A DNA stretch of 64,000 bases from Urbifossiella sp046350095 (GTDB lineage: Bacteria; Planctomycetota; Planctomycetia; Gemmatales; Gemmataceae). The notes under the pieces were generated by a model. That model did not search any database. It was not told the DNA's origin and saw nothing but the letters and a program-made list of their open reading frames with translations. The stretch is from positions 124,001 to 188,000 of the forward strand of contig JAXMBA010000006.1 in the NCBI GenBank assembly GCA_046350095.1. Direction: 5' to 3'. Numbering within the stretch: position 1 is the stretch's first letter; the number at the start of each line of letters is the position of its first letter. Below, piece after piece: positions 35,697 to 44,009 of this stretch. The translations under genes and the position numbers were made by a program.

Positions 35697-36636
35697 GGCG
35701 CTCTACCGGATCCGCCGCGTCGAGGAGGAGGTGGCCCGCGCCTACCCCACGGACGCGATCAAGAGTCCCGTCCACCTGTCGATCGGGCAGGAGGCGGTGA
35801 GCGTCGGCGTGTGCGAGGCGCTGCGGCCGACGGACGTCGTGTTCGGCACCTACCGCAGCCACGCCATGTACCTGGCGAAGGGCGGCGACCTGAACGCGAT
35901 GGTGGCCGAGATGTACGGCAAGGCCACCGGCTGCGCCCGCGGCAAGGGGGGCTCGATGCACCTCGTCGACACCGACGCCGGCGTCATGGGCACGTCGGCC
36001 GTGGTGGGCACGACGATCGCCAACGCCGCCGGCTACGCCTACGCCCTGAAGACGCGGCGGTCCGACGCCGTGGTCGTGTGCTTCTTCGGCGACGGGGCCT
36101 CGGAGGAGGGCGTGTTCGCCGAGACGCTCAACTTTGCGTCCCTGAAGTCGCTCCCCGTTCTGTTCGTGTGCGAGAACAACGGCTACGCGATCCACACCAG
36201 CCAGGCCAAGCGCCAGGGCCGGCCGGACATCGCCGCGCGGGCGGAAGCCTACGGCATCCCCGCCGACCGGCTCGACGGGTCGGACGTGGAGGGCCTGCTG
36301 AGCCGCACGAAGACGGTGCTGAGCGGGATGCGGACGCTCGGCGGGCCGCACTTCTTCGAGGTGAAGACGTACCGCTGGCGCGAGCACGTCGGCCCCGGCC
36401 GCGACTTCGCCCTCGGCTTCCGGGCCGAGAGCGAGGCCGAGCCGTGGGTGAAGAACGACCCCATCCCTCGGCTCGCGGCGCAGCTGCCCGCCGCCGAGCG
36501 GGCCGCGATCGAAAGCGAAGTCGAGGCCGAGGTCGCCGCGGCGTTCGCGTTCGCGGAGGCGAGCCCGCTCCCCGACCCGGCCGAACTCATGACCGACATC
36601 TACCAGGAGGCCGGGGATGCCCTCGCCTGCCGTTAA
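35677..36636 (+). CDS. TPP-dependent dehydrogenase-like E1 alpha subunit
   Basis: 319 residues from a GTG at 35677. The thiamine diphosphate motif GDGASEEGVF...FVCENN is intact, and the N-terminal SIGQEAVSVGVCEAL and CARGKGGSMH blocks are those of pyruvate/acetoin dehydrogenase E1 alpha. It would pair with the next gene to activate a 2-keto acid. No E2 (lipoyl acyltransferase) or E3 gene is nearby. It sits inside a sugar locus, so carbon transfer to a sugar is a possible role (inference). It overlaps both neighbours by 20 bp. Confidence 0.88.
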   Translation: MNARLYRALYRIRRVEEEVARAYPTDAIKSPVHLSIGQEAVSVGVCEALRPTDVVFGTYRSHAMYLAKGGDLNAMVAEMYGKATGCARGKGGSMHLVDTDAGVMGTSAVVGTTIANAAGYAYALKTRRSDAVVVCFFGDGASEEGVFAETLNFASLKSLPVLFVCENNGYAIHTSQAKRQGRPDIAARAEAYGIPADRLDGSDVEGLLSRTKTVLSGMRTLGGPHFFEVKTYRWREHVGPGRDFALGFRAESEAEPWVKNDPIPRLAAQLPAAERAAIESEVEAEVAAAFAFAEASPLPDPAELMTDIYQEAGDALACR

Positions 36637-37711
36637 GCCGCAGCGACACGCCGCGAAGCCGCCCGCCGAGCGCACGCTGTCGTTCGTGGACGCCGTCCGC
36701 GAGGCCGCCGAGCTGGAGATGGCCCGCGACCCGAACGTGATCGTGTTCGGGCTCGACGTGGACGACCCGAAGGCCATCCAGGGCACGACCCGAGGGCTGC
36801 CGGAGAAGTTCGGCCCCGAGCGCTGCTTCGGCACGCCGCTGTCGGAAGACGCGATGACCGGCGCCGCCGTCGGCATGGCGCTCGCCGGCCTGCGGCCGGT
36901 CCACGTCCACATCCGCATGGATTTTCTGCTGCTGGCGATGAACCAGCTCCTCAACGTCGCCGCCAAGAGCCGCTACATGTACGGCGGCCGGGTGAATGTG
37001 CCGCTGGTGGCACGGGCGATGATCGGCAAGAGCTGGGGGCAGGGGGCGCAGCACTCGCAGGGGCTGCACTCGATGTTCATGCACGTCCCCGGCATCAAGG
37101 TCGTCGCCCCGGCGACGCCCTACGACGCCAAGGGCTGCCTCGCCGCCGCCATCCGCGACGACAACCCAGTGCTGTACGTCGAGCACCGGCTGTTGCACTT
37201 CACGAAGGGGCCGGTGCCCGAGGCCGCGTACACCGTCGAGCCCGGCAAGGCGCGCGTCACGCGCCGCGGGGCGGACGTCACGCTCGTCGGCATCTCGTCG
37301 ATGCAGGTCGAGTGCCTGCGGGCGGCGGCGTACCTCGAAGCCGTCGGCATCGACGCCGAGGTGATCGACCCGATCTGGCTCAGCCCGCTCGACATGGACA
37401 CGATTTGCGAGTCGGTCGAACGGACCGGGCGACTGATCGTCGTGGACACGGCCTGGACGAACTGCGGGGCGGCGGCCGAGATCACCGCGCAAGTCGCGGA
37501 GCGACTGCAAGGCATCCGCGACCTGCGGCTGAAGCGGATGGGCTTCGCCCCGACGACGTGCCCGACGGCGCCGAACCTGGAAGAGCTGTTCTACCCGAAC
37601 GCCCGCACCGTCGCGGCAGCGGCGCGCGACCTGGTGGAGGAGCGCGCCTGCGGCTGGCTCCCGGCCGAGCGGGCGGACCTCAAGAGCATCGAATTCAAGG
37701 GGCCGTTCTGA
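36617..37711 (+). CDS. TPP-dependent dehydrogenase-like E1 beta subunit
   Basis: 364 residues with the transketolase pyrimidine domain (FVDAVREAAELEMARDPNVI; FGPERCFGTPLSEDAMTGAA) and the C-terminal transketolase domain (VDTAWTNCGAAAEITAQVAE). It is the partner of the preceding alpha subunit. Its start lies 20 bp inside the alpha gene, and its stop TGA shares a base with the next ATG at 37711. The last residues (RADLKSIEFKGPF) are atypical for pyruvate dehydrogenase beta. Likely part of an alpha2beta2 TPP enzyme of unknown substrate. Confidence 0.88.
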   Translation: MPSPAVKPQRHAAKPPAERTLSFVDAVREAAELEMARDPNVIVFGLDVDDPKAIQGTTRGLPEKFGPERCFGTPLSEDAMTGAAVGMALAGLRPVHVHIRMDFLLLAMNQLLNVAAKSRYMYGGRVNVPLVARAMIGKSWGQGAQHSQGLHSMFMHVPGIKVVAPATPYDAKGCLAAAIRDDNPVLYVEHRLLHFTKGPVPEAAYTVEPGKARVTRRGADVTLVGISSMQVECLRAAAYLEAVGIDAEVIDPIWLSPLDMDTICESVERTGRLIVVDTAWTNCGAAAEITAQVAERLQGIRDLRLKRMGFAPTTCPTAPNLEELFYPNARTVAAAARDLVEERACGWLPAERADLKSIEFKGPF

Positions 37712-38928
37712 TGGCGACTTCGACCGCGACCCGCAAGGCCGGCCTCGACTGGCCGCTGATGCGGAACAACATCGCCCGGGCCGACCTGGACGCCGTCTGC
37801 CACTACCTCCAGCAGGACGACCCGATCCTCACCGCGGGCAAGAACGTCCGCGCCTTCGAGGAGGAGTGGTCGGCGTGGCTCGGGGTGAAACACAGCGTCT
37901 TCGTCAACTCCGGGAACTCGGCGAACCTCGTGACGCTGGCCGCGCTGCGCGAGCTACACGGCGCCGGCGGCGAGGTGATCGTGCCGACGCTGACGTGGGT
38001 GTCGGACATCGCCGCCGTGCTCCACTGCGGGTTCACGCCGGTGTTCGTGGACATCGACCCGCGCACCCTCGGCATGGACAACGAGCAGGTGCTCGCGAAG
38101 CTCACGGACCGCACGCGGGCCGTCTTCCTCACGCACGTCCTCGGCTACAACGGGCTGACCCGCGGGCTCGTCGATGATCTTGCGGCGCGGAAGATCACGC
38201 TGCTGGAGGACGTGTGCGAGAGCCACGGGGCGACGTTCGAGGGGCGGAAGCTCGGCACGATCGGTCGGGCGTCGAACTTCTCCTTCTACTACGCACACCA
38301 CCTCAGCACGATCGAGGGCGGGATGGTGTGTACCGACGACGCCGACCTGTACGAGTGCGTGCGGATGCTCCGCGGGCACGGCATGGTCCGCGAGCTGGCG
38401 TCGACCGAGCGGCGCGCGGGGTACGTGGAGGCGCACCCGGACCTGAACCCGGACTTCATCTTCGCGCACCCGGGGTTCAACTTCCGCAGCACCGAGCTGA
38501 ACGCCATCATCGGCCGGTCGCAGCTGCCGCGGCTCGACGACAACAACCGCCGCCGCACCGAGAACCTGACCCTGTTCCTCAAACACCTCGACCCGGACCT
38601 GTACCGGACCGACTTCGCCACCGAGGGGAGCAGCAACTACGCCTTCACGCTGATCCTCCAGGAGCCGGACGCGGCGCTCGCCGAGCGGGTGCAGACCACG
38701 CTCCGGAAGAATGGCGTGGAGTTCCGCCGTGGCACCGCGGGCGGCGGCAATCAACTGCGGCAGCCGTACCTGCGGCGGCTGTTCGGCGACCTGTACAGGC
38801 AGTTCCCCGAGGTGGACCACGTCCACTTCTACGGGTGGTACATCGGCAACTACCCGTCGCTCGACCGCGAGCGGATTCTGCGGCTGTGCGAGCTGCTGAA
38901 CGGCCTCGCCGCGGGGCGGGGGATTTAA
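37711..38928 (+). CDS. DegT/DnrJ/EryC1-fold PLP enzyme, dehydratase type (His at Lys position)
   Basis: 405 residues. The fold is that of sugar aminotransferases (VNSGNSANLVTLAAL; TWVSDIAAVLHCGFTPVFVD). At the Schiff-base site the sequence is SFYYAHHLSTIEGG, with H196 where aminotransferases have Lys. This His is the mark of the PLP sugar 3-dehydratases RfbH/E1 and ColD, which remove the 3-hydroxyl of 4-keto-6-deoxy sugars. The cysteine cluster of RfbH is missing, so a ColD-like, iron-free type is favoured. It follows the E1 beta gene with one shared base and ends in a 30-bp palindrome. Confidence 0.85.
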   Translation: MATSTATRKAGLDWPLMRNNIARADLDAVCHYLQQDDPILTAGKNVRAFEEEWSAWLGVKHSVFVNSGNSANLVTLAALRELHGAGGEVIVPTLTWVSDIAAVLHCGFTPVFVDIDPRTLGMDNEQVLAKLTDRTRAVFLTHVLGYNGLTRGLVDDLAARKITLLEDVCESHGATFEGRKLGTIGRASNFSFYYAHHLSTIEGGMVCTDDADLYECVRMLRGHGMVRELASTERRAGYVEAHPDLNPDFIFAHPGFNFRSTELNAIIGRSQLPRLDDNNRRRTENLTLFLKHLDPDLYRTDFATEGSSNYAFTLILQEPDAALAERVQTTLRKNGVEFRRGTAGGGNQLRQPYLRRLFGDLYRQFPEVDHVHFYGWYIGNYPSLDRERILRLCELLNGLAAGRGI

Positions 38929-38940
38929 CACCCAGACGAA

Positions 38941-39018
38941 TGGCCGCAAAAAGGCACAAAAAGCACAAAAAATATTGACTGAAATCGCTTTTGTGCTTTT
39001 TGTGCCTTTTTGCGGCCA
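38941..39018. repeat. AT-rich palindrome with perfect 30-bp arms
   Basis: Arms 38941-38970 and 38989-39018 are exact inverted copies (TGGCCGCAAAAAGGCACAAA at the left end) around an 18-nt loop. A and T runs make it strikingly AT-rich against its surroundings. It lies between the PLP enzyme gene and the radical SAM gene, both on the plus strand, and could terminate transcription. Confidence 0.95.
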
Positions 39019-39045
39019 ATCCCTCTTCGGTTTCGGAGCTGCCCC

Positions 39046-40635
39046 ATGCCGCGCCTCGACGTTGTTCTCGTCAACCCGTGCAGCCGGCCGCAGGTGTACC
39101 AGTCGCTCGGCGCCACGCTCACGGCCGTCGAGAACCCGGTCTGGGCCGGCCTCATGGCGACCTTCTGCCGCACCCACGGACTCAGCGTCGCCATCATCGA
39201 CGCCGAGGCCGAGGGGCTCGGGCACGACGCCGTCGCCGAGAGGGTGAAGGAGCTGAACCCCGTCCTCGCGGCGGTCGTGGTGTACGGCCACCAGCCGAGC
39301 GCCTCGACGCAGATCATGACCGCGTCCGGTCAGGTCGTCACCGCCATCAAGGAGACGACGCCCGACCAGCCGGTGCTGATGCTCGGCGGCCACGTCGCGG
39401 CGCTGCCGGAACGCACCCTGCGCGAGGAGCGAGCCGACTACGTCGCAGCCGGGGAAGGGCTGTACACGCTGGTCGCGCTCGTCGAAGCGCTCAAGACCGC
39501 GAACCCGCAGTTGTCGCAGGTGCCAGGCCTGTTCTACCGCGACGGCGGCGTCGTCCGCCAGACGCCCGGCAAGCCGCTCGTCACCGACCTCGACGGCACG
39601 ATGCCCGGGATCGCCTGGGACTTGCTGCCGATGCCGCGCTACCGGGCGCACAACTGGCATTGCCTCGACGGCTCGGCGCGGCAGCCGTACGCGGCGCTGT
39701 ACACGACGCTCGGCTGCCCCTATCACTGCTCGTTCTGCTGCATCCAGGCGCCGTTCAAGGCGGGCGAAGAAGCGGCCGGCATCAAGAAGACGGCGAACAG
39801 CTACCGGGCGTGGAGCCCCGACGCCGTCATCGCCCAGATCGACACGCTGGTGAACGTCCACGGCGTCCGCAACATCAAAATCGCCGACGAGATGTTCGTG
39901 CTGACCCGCCGGCACGTCGAGGGCATCTGCGACCGCATCATCGCCCGCGGCTACGACCTGAACATCTGGGCCTACACCCGCATCGACACCATCAAGGACG
40001 GGATGCTGCCGAAGCTGAAGGCGGCGGGGTTCAACTGGCTCGCCGTCGGCATCGAGGCCGGCGACGGGCGCGTGCGGGCCGACGTGGACAAGCGGTTCGA
40101 CCAGGACCAGGTGTTCCGCGTCGTGTCGGAGATTCGCGCGGCGGGGATCAACGTCATCGGCAACTACATCTTCGGGCTGCCCGAGGACGACCTCGACACG
40201 ATGCAGTCGACGCTCGACATGGCGGTCGAGCTGAACTGCGAGTTCTCGAACTTCTACTCGGCGATGGCGTACCCCGGCTCGCCGCTGTACGCGCTCGCGG
40301 TGGAGCGGAACCTGCCGCTGCCGGCGACGTGGACGGGGTACTCGCAGCACTCGCGCGACTGCCTGCCGCTGCCGACGCGTTACCTGCCGGCCCGCGAGGT
40401 GCTTCGGTTCCGCGACGCCGCCTTCCAGCGCTACTACACCGGAGCCGACTACCTCCGCATGGTCGGGGAGAAGTTCGGGGCGGGCACCGTTGCCGACATC
40501 CGCCGCATGACGGGGCACAGCCTGGAGCGAGACCTGCTGACGGGGGCGCTCGACGTGCCGCCGACGCTGCTGCCGCGCGACGACGGCATGGCCCGGCAGC
40601 GCGACGCACAGTTGGTGACGCTGGGCGTGCGCTGA
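39046..40635 (+). CDS. B12-binding radical SAM protein
   Basis: 529 residues from ATG 39046 with GGAG 8 nt upstream. The N-terminal half is a cobalamin-binding-like Rossmann domain (ADYVAAGEGLYTLVALVEAL), but the base-on His motif DxHxxG is not obvious. The radical SAM cluster CPYHCSFCC (Cx3Cx2C) follows, then HemN-like barrel blocks (VGIEAGDGRVRADVDKRFDQ; NYIFGLPEDDLDTMQSTLDM). Members carry out methylation or carbon rearrangement, often in glycan or secondary-metabolite loci. It fits the sugar cluster by position; substrate unknown. Confidence 0.85.
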   Translation: MPRLDVVLVNPCSRPQVYQSLGATLTAVENPVWAGLMATFCRTHGLSVAIIDAEAEGLGHDAVAERVKELNPVLAAVVVYGHQPSASTQIMTASGQVVTAIKETTPDQPVLMLGGHVAALPERTLREERADYVAAGEGLYTLVALVEALKTANPQLSQVPGLFYRDGGVVRQTPGKPLVTDLDGTMPGIAWDLLPMPRYRAHNWHCLDGSARQPYAALYTTLGCPYHCSFCCIQAPFKAGEEAAGIKKTANSYRAWSPDAVIAQIDTLVNVHGVRNIKIADEMFVLTRRHVEGICDRIIARGYDLNIWAYTRIDTIKDGMLPKLKAAGFNWLAVGIEAGDGRVRADVDKRFDQDQVFRVVSEIRAAGINVIGNYIFGLPEDDLDTMQSTLDMAVELNCEFSNFYSAMAYPGSPLYALAVERNLPLPATWTGYSQHSRDCLPLPTRYLPAREVLRFRDAAFQRYYTGADYLRMVGEKFGAGTVADIRRMTGHSLERDLLTGALDVPPTLLPRDDGMARQRDAQLVTLGVR

Positions 40636-40637
40636 TC

Positions 40638-40712
40638 GCTGGCGAGCCGAGCCCCGTAAGGGGCCGGGTGCGTCCGACTAACCCGGCCCCTTACGGGGTT
40701 CGGCTCGCCAGC
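40638..40712. repeat. 32-bp inverted repeat of the GAGCCGAGCCCCG family
   Basis: Arms 40638-40669 and 40681-40712 match 31 of 32 when inverted, with an 11-nt loop. The left arm shares CGAGCCGAGCCCCG(T/C)AAGGG with the hairpin at 12838-12875. It begins 2 nt after the radical SAM stop, and its right arm encodes the last residues (RLASRTP) and stop of the convergent glycosyltransferase. Confidence 0.93.
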
Positions 40713-41542
40713 CTTCGCACCACTCCCATCGCCCCGTCGCGGCGGTAGCGGTCCCGCAGCCGGCACCGCAGCCGCTTCAGCCACTCACCCACGTCGGTCC
40801 GCGTTCGCACCAGCCAGTTGCCGCGGGCGACGGCCTGCCGACCCGCCACCCGCAGTGCGAACGCATCGGCCGAAATCGGCTCGCCCCCGAGCTGGCGCAC
40901 CAACTGCAACCGCACCGCGTGATGTGCCTCGAAGCGTGGCGCGTCTTCGGCCAGAATCGCAGGGTCGGCCTCGTAAACCTTCCCGGCCGTGGGATGCACC
41001 ACCGAATTGCGGTGCTCGAACACCACGTCCGGCAGGTACACCGAATGGCCGAGGCGCGTGAACACGTCGTCGATGTGGTCGTCGATGCGGTAGCGGTGGT
41101 AGTCGGACGGGCAAATGCCGCCGGCTTCCTCGCAGTAGCGGCGGCTCACGAGCGGGAAGACGCACAGGTGGTCGCGCATCAGTGTGTCGTTCACGTGGAC
41201 GAGGCCGATGCGGTCGGGGAAGCGCGCGGCGGCGGCGAGCACCTGCTCGTCCCACCCGCGGGTGCGGGCGACCACGTCGTCGTTCAGCAGCATCACCCAC
41301 TCGCCGCGGGCGGCGGCCGCGCCGGCGCGGTTCAGCTCGCCCATCGTGCGGCCCGGCGGGCCGACGACGACGCGCGCGCCGGGGGCCGCCACCGGCCGGT
41401 CGTCGGCGTCCACGACGAGAACGACTTCGACCCGGGACGGGCGGAGCGTGGTGGCGGCGAGCGAGCGAAGGAAGCGGCGGAGCTGGCGCGGGCGGCCGCG
41501 CGTCGGCACGATCAGCGACAGGGTTGGGGTCCGCACGAGCAT
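40691..41542 (-). CDS. Glycosyltransferase family 2-like protein
   Basis: 283 residues. The GT-A opening (TLSLIVPTRGRPRQLRRFLR) and acidic metal motif (VLVVDADDRP; WVMLLNDDVV) identify a family 2-type transferase. A conserved SDYHRYRIDDHIDDVFTRLG stretch near the acceptor side is notable. There is no membrane helix, so it acts in the cytosol or on the membrane inner face. It converges on the sugar locus. Its final residues are encoded by a palindromic repeat arm, suggesting the natural C-terminus was remodelled by repeat insertion. Confidence 0.82.
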   Translation of the reverse strand: MLVRTPTLSLIVPTRGRPRQLRRFLRSLAATTLRPSRVEVVLVVDADDRPVAAPGARVVVGPPGRTMGELNRAGAAAARGEWVMLLNDDVVARTRGWDEQVLAAAARFPDRIGLVHVNDTLMRDHLCVFPLVSRRYCEEAGGICPSDYHRYRIDDHIDDVFTRLGHSVYLPDVVFEHRNSVVHPTAGKVYEADPAILAEDAPRFEAHHAVRLQLVRQLGGEPISADAFALRVAGRQAVARGNWLVRTRTDVGEWLKRLRCRLRDRYRRDGAMGVVRRLASRTP

Positions 41543-41579
41543 GTCGGGTTGTACCCCGCCCGGCGGCGCGGGGTCAACG

Positions 41580-43076
41580 CTACACGGCGGCGGCCCGCGC
41601 CGCCCGCAGGCGGGTGCCGGCCTGCGCCAGGATGTGGTGCGCCACCTGGTTGGCGTTGTACCCGCCGGGGAGGCGGATCAGCGGCTTCCCGTAGGCGTCG
41701 CAGTACTCCTTGATGTTGTCGTAGTCGTGGTTCGACCAGCGGATCGCCAGCAACACCAGCGCCACCTCCGGGCGGGCGATGTCGGGCTCGAACACGGTGA
41801 ACGACGTGTGCTCGGGCCGCACCAGCCAGCGCACGTCGGCGAACCCGAACGCCCGCTTCAGCGCCGCCCGGTGGACCTGCCGGGCCTGCCCGCCGATCAC
41901 GACGACCTCGCGGCCGCCGAGCAACTCGGCCACCTCCGCCACTTCGACCGACGGGCGGTGCGGCCGGGCCGGCGGCTCGGCGTCGGGGCGGCTCTCCACG
42001 TACCGGTCGATCTCGCGGAGCACCAGCGCCACGTTCGCCGACGGCGGCGGGTCGTCGGGCACGTCCTCGATGACCGGGAGCAGCCAGTCGCGCAGGTCGG
42101 CGTGGCTCGGGGGCAGCCCCCCGGTGACCAGCTCGTCCACCAGTTCCAGCACCCGCGGCCACTCGCCGGACGACTCGTCGGGCCGCTCGCGGAGCCGGCC
42201 GAGTTTGAAGCGGAGGTTGTTCAGCGCCTTCACCCGGTGCTTGTCCCGGTCGCCGACGGTCTGGAACTGGCCGCGCAGCTCGGCGACGCGGGCGGCCACG
42301 TCCGGCCAGCTGGCCGGGTCGGCCCGGTCGTCGCGCTTCAGGAACTTGGAGATGTAAATCTGCCGGTCGCGGGCGGTGGTGCGGATGCGGGCGAACAACT
42401 GCACCTGGTCGTAGTCCATCCGCACGTCGCGGACGTCGGCCACGGCGTACAGCAGCACGGACTGCGCCTCGGCGGCGAGCCCCAGGACCTTCGGCGCCAG
42501 CCGGTCGGCGTTCGGGCCGGGCGACAGCTCCCAGGCGTGCAACAGGAGGAGCGCGTCGGCGGCCGCCGAGTAGGCGCCGGCCAGGTCTTCCCAGGCGCGG
42601 GCGGCGGTCACCACCGGCTCGTGGTTCAGCATCCACAGGTTGCAGTCCGGCAGCGCCCCGGCGCGGGCCTGGAGGGCGGCCTCGGCCGCGTGGTCGCGCG
42701 TGGCGGGCGGGCCGGTCAGGCGGCGGGCCACCAGCTTGCACGCCTCGCCCTTCACCCGGCAGCGGTCGGCCACCAGCGGCGGCGGCACCAGTGCCAGGTC
42801 GCGGTCGTCGTGCTGCGGGCCGATCGGGGCGGGCGTCGGGTGTGGGGCGTCGAGGTGGAAGCGGAGCGGCGGGAGGTCGGCGATGGGTACGACCGGCGGC
42901 GGGGCCGGTACGACCGGCGGCGCGACGACAACGGGAGCGACAACTGGTGTGGGTTCCGCCCAGCCGGCGACGGCCCGCGCCACGGCGGCGACGGCGGCGG
43001 CCAGTTCGGCGTCGGCGCGGAGCCTCGGCTCGGCCCACGCGGCCAGTCGGGCGAGGGCGGCAGTCAGGTCGTCCAT
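41580..43076 (-). CDS. DUF2325-domain hypothetical protein
   Basis: 498 residues. The N-terminal 110 residues are Pro/Ala/Val-rich linker; a helical middle follows (about 110-400). The C-terminal 100 residues match the DUF2325 pattern: LGGREVVVIGGQARQVHRAA, a LLAIRWSNHDYDNIKEYCDA segment and a glycine-rich end. DUF2325 is of unknown function and has a Rossmann/receiver-like look. A TATACT hexamer on the minus strand and a hairpin lie in the 5' leader, downstream of scpB. ATG 43076 is used; GTG 43085 is an alternative. Confidence 0.75.
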   Translation of the reverse strand: MDDLTAALARLAAWAEPRLRADAELAAAVAAVARAVAGWAEPTPVVAPVVVAPPVVPAPPPVVPIADLPPLRFHLDAPHPTPAPIGPQHDDRDLALVPPPLVADRCRVKGEACKLVARRLTGPPATRDHAAEAALQARAGALPDCNLWMLNHEPVVTAARAWEDLAGAYSAAADALLLLHAWELSPGPNADRLAPKVLGLAAEAQSVLLYAVADVRDVRMDYDQVQLFARIRTTARDRQIYISKFLKRDDRADPASWPDVAARVAELRGQFQTVGDRDKHRVKALNNLRFKLGRLRERPDESSGEWPRVLELVDELVTGGLPPSHADLRDWLLPVIEDVPDDPPPSANVALVLREIDRYVESRPDAEPPARPHRPSVEVAEVAELLGGREVVVIGGQARQVHRAALKRAFGFADVRWLVRPEHTSFTVFEPDIARPEVALVLLAIRWSNHDYDNIKEYCDAYGKPLIRLPGGYNANQVAHHILAQAGTRLRAARAAAV

Positions 43077-43101
43077 CGGCCCCACCGGCGGTCAAAGAAG
43101 G

Positions 43102-43124
43102 CCGGCCGGGGGGAGCCCGGCCGG
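43102..43124 (-). terminator. Hairpin between scpB and the DUF2325 gene
   Basis: Nine-bp perfect stem CCGGCCGGG/CCCGGCCGG around loop GGGAG. It lies between the putative -10 (43142-43137) and the ATG at 43076, so it can act as scpB terminator or leader structure. Confidence 0.5.
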
Positions 43125-43136
43125 TGAGTTTCCCAC

Positions 43137-43142
43137 AGTATA
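43137..43142 (-). promoter_or_regulatory. Putative -10 hexamer for the DUF2325 gene
   Basis: TATACT on the minus strand, 66 nt before ATG 43076; no clear -35. Confidence 0.35.
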
Positions 43143-43151
43143 GTCCCGACA

Positions 43152-43841
43152 TTACGCCGGGGCCGTGTCGCCGAGCCGCGGCAGGTCGTCGAGGGTGCCG
43201 AGCCCCATCACCTGGAGGAACCGCGGCGTGGTGCCGTACAGCACCTCGCGGCCGGCGGCGTCGGCCCGCTGGCGGACGGCGACGAGGCCGAGCCGCACGA
43301 GTTGCCGCAGCACGGCCGTCGAGTCGGTGCCGCGGGCCGCGTCGACTTCGGCCTTGCCGACCGGCTGGCGGTAGGCGACCACGGCCAGCACGTCGAGCGC
43401 CGGCTGCGTGAGGCGCGCCTCCCGCGGCCCGCCGAAGACGCGCTCGCGGACGCCGCGGAATGCCGGCAAAAGGGCCAGCACGAAGCCCCCGTCTTTCGCC
43501 TCGACGGCGTACGGGCGGCGCTGGGTGCGGTAGCGGCGGTTGAGGGCGTCGAGCGCGGCGCGGAAGTCGTCGGCGGTCAGCCCGCGGACCGCGGTCGCGG
43601 CGGCGTCGGCGGTCAGCGGCGGGCCGCCGACGAACAGCAGCGCCTCGACGAGTTGCTCGGGGGTCGGCGCCTCCTCGTGGCGCGGGGTGCGGGGCGCGGG
43701 GCGCGGGGTGGGAGCCGGGGGCGGAGGCGGCACGAACGCGGGCTCGGGCTCCGGCGACAGGTCGTCTGGGGGCGCGTCGAGCTGCCACTCGCCGGCGAGG
43801 AGCGGGTCGGGCGGCGTCGGGTTGGGGCCGGGGTCGGGCAT
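43152..43841 (-). CDS. scpB: Segregation and condensation protein B
   Basis: 229 residues. A Pro-rich extension (about 1-60) precedes two winged-helix domains with ScpB signatures: QLVEALLFVGGPPLTADA, LTQPALDVLAVVAYRQPVGK, AARGTDSTAVLRQLVRLGL, and YGTTPRFLQVMGLGTLDDLP. It works with SMC and ScpA in chromosome compaction. The partner scpA is not in the window. The N-terminal extension is longer than in model ScpB proteins. Start 43841 is preferred because the frame upstream belongs to non-homologous sequence. Confidence 0.92.
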   Translation of the reverse strand: MPDPGPNPTPPDPLLAGEWQLDAPPDDLSPEPEPAFVPPPPPAPTPRPAPRTPRHEEAPTPEQLVEALLFVGGPPLTADAAATAVRGLTADDFRAALDALNRRYRTQRRPYAVEAKDGGFVLALLPAFRGVRERVFGGPREARLTQPALDVLAVVAYRQPVGKAEVDAARGTDSTAVLRQLVRLGLVAVRQRADAAGREVLYGTTPRFLQVMGLGTLDDLPRLGDTAPA

Positions 43842-43899
43842 GGGCGGGGGATCGTACCACGGCGGCGGCGCGGACGCGAGGCGGGCTCGGCAATCGGGT

Positions 43900-43928
43900 T
43901 TGACATGGCGCCCGTCGGAAAGTACGGT
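43900..43928 (+). promoter_or_regulatory. Sigma70-like promoter before the zinc-ribbon membrane gene
   Basis: TTGACA (43900-43905), 17-bp spacer, TACGGT (43923-43928). It argues for the downstream GTG start at 44010 instead of the ATG at 43905, which lies in the -35 itself. Confidence 0.5.
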
Positions 43929-44009
43929 ACCCGCGAAACTACTCCCACCACTCCTTCCGACCCCGGGCCGGCGCCCGTGCGTCGGCCGTACCGCGGTGAG
44001 GACGAACCC

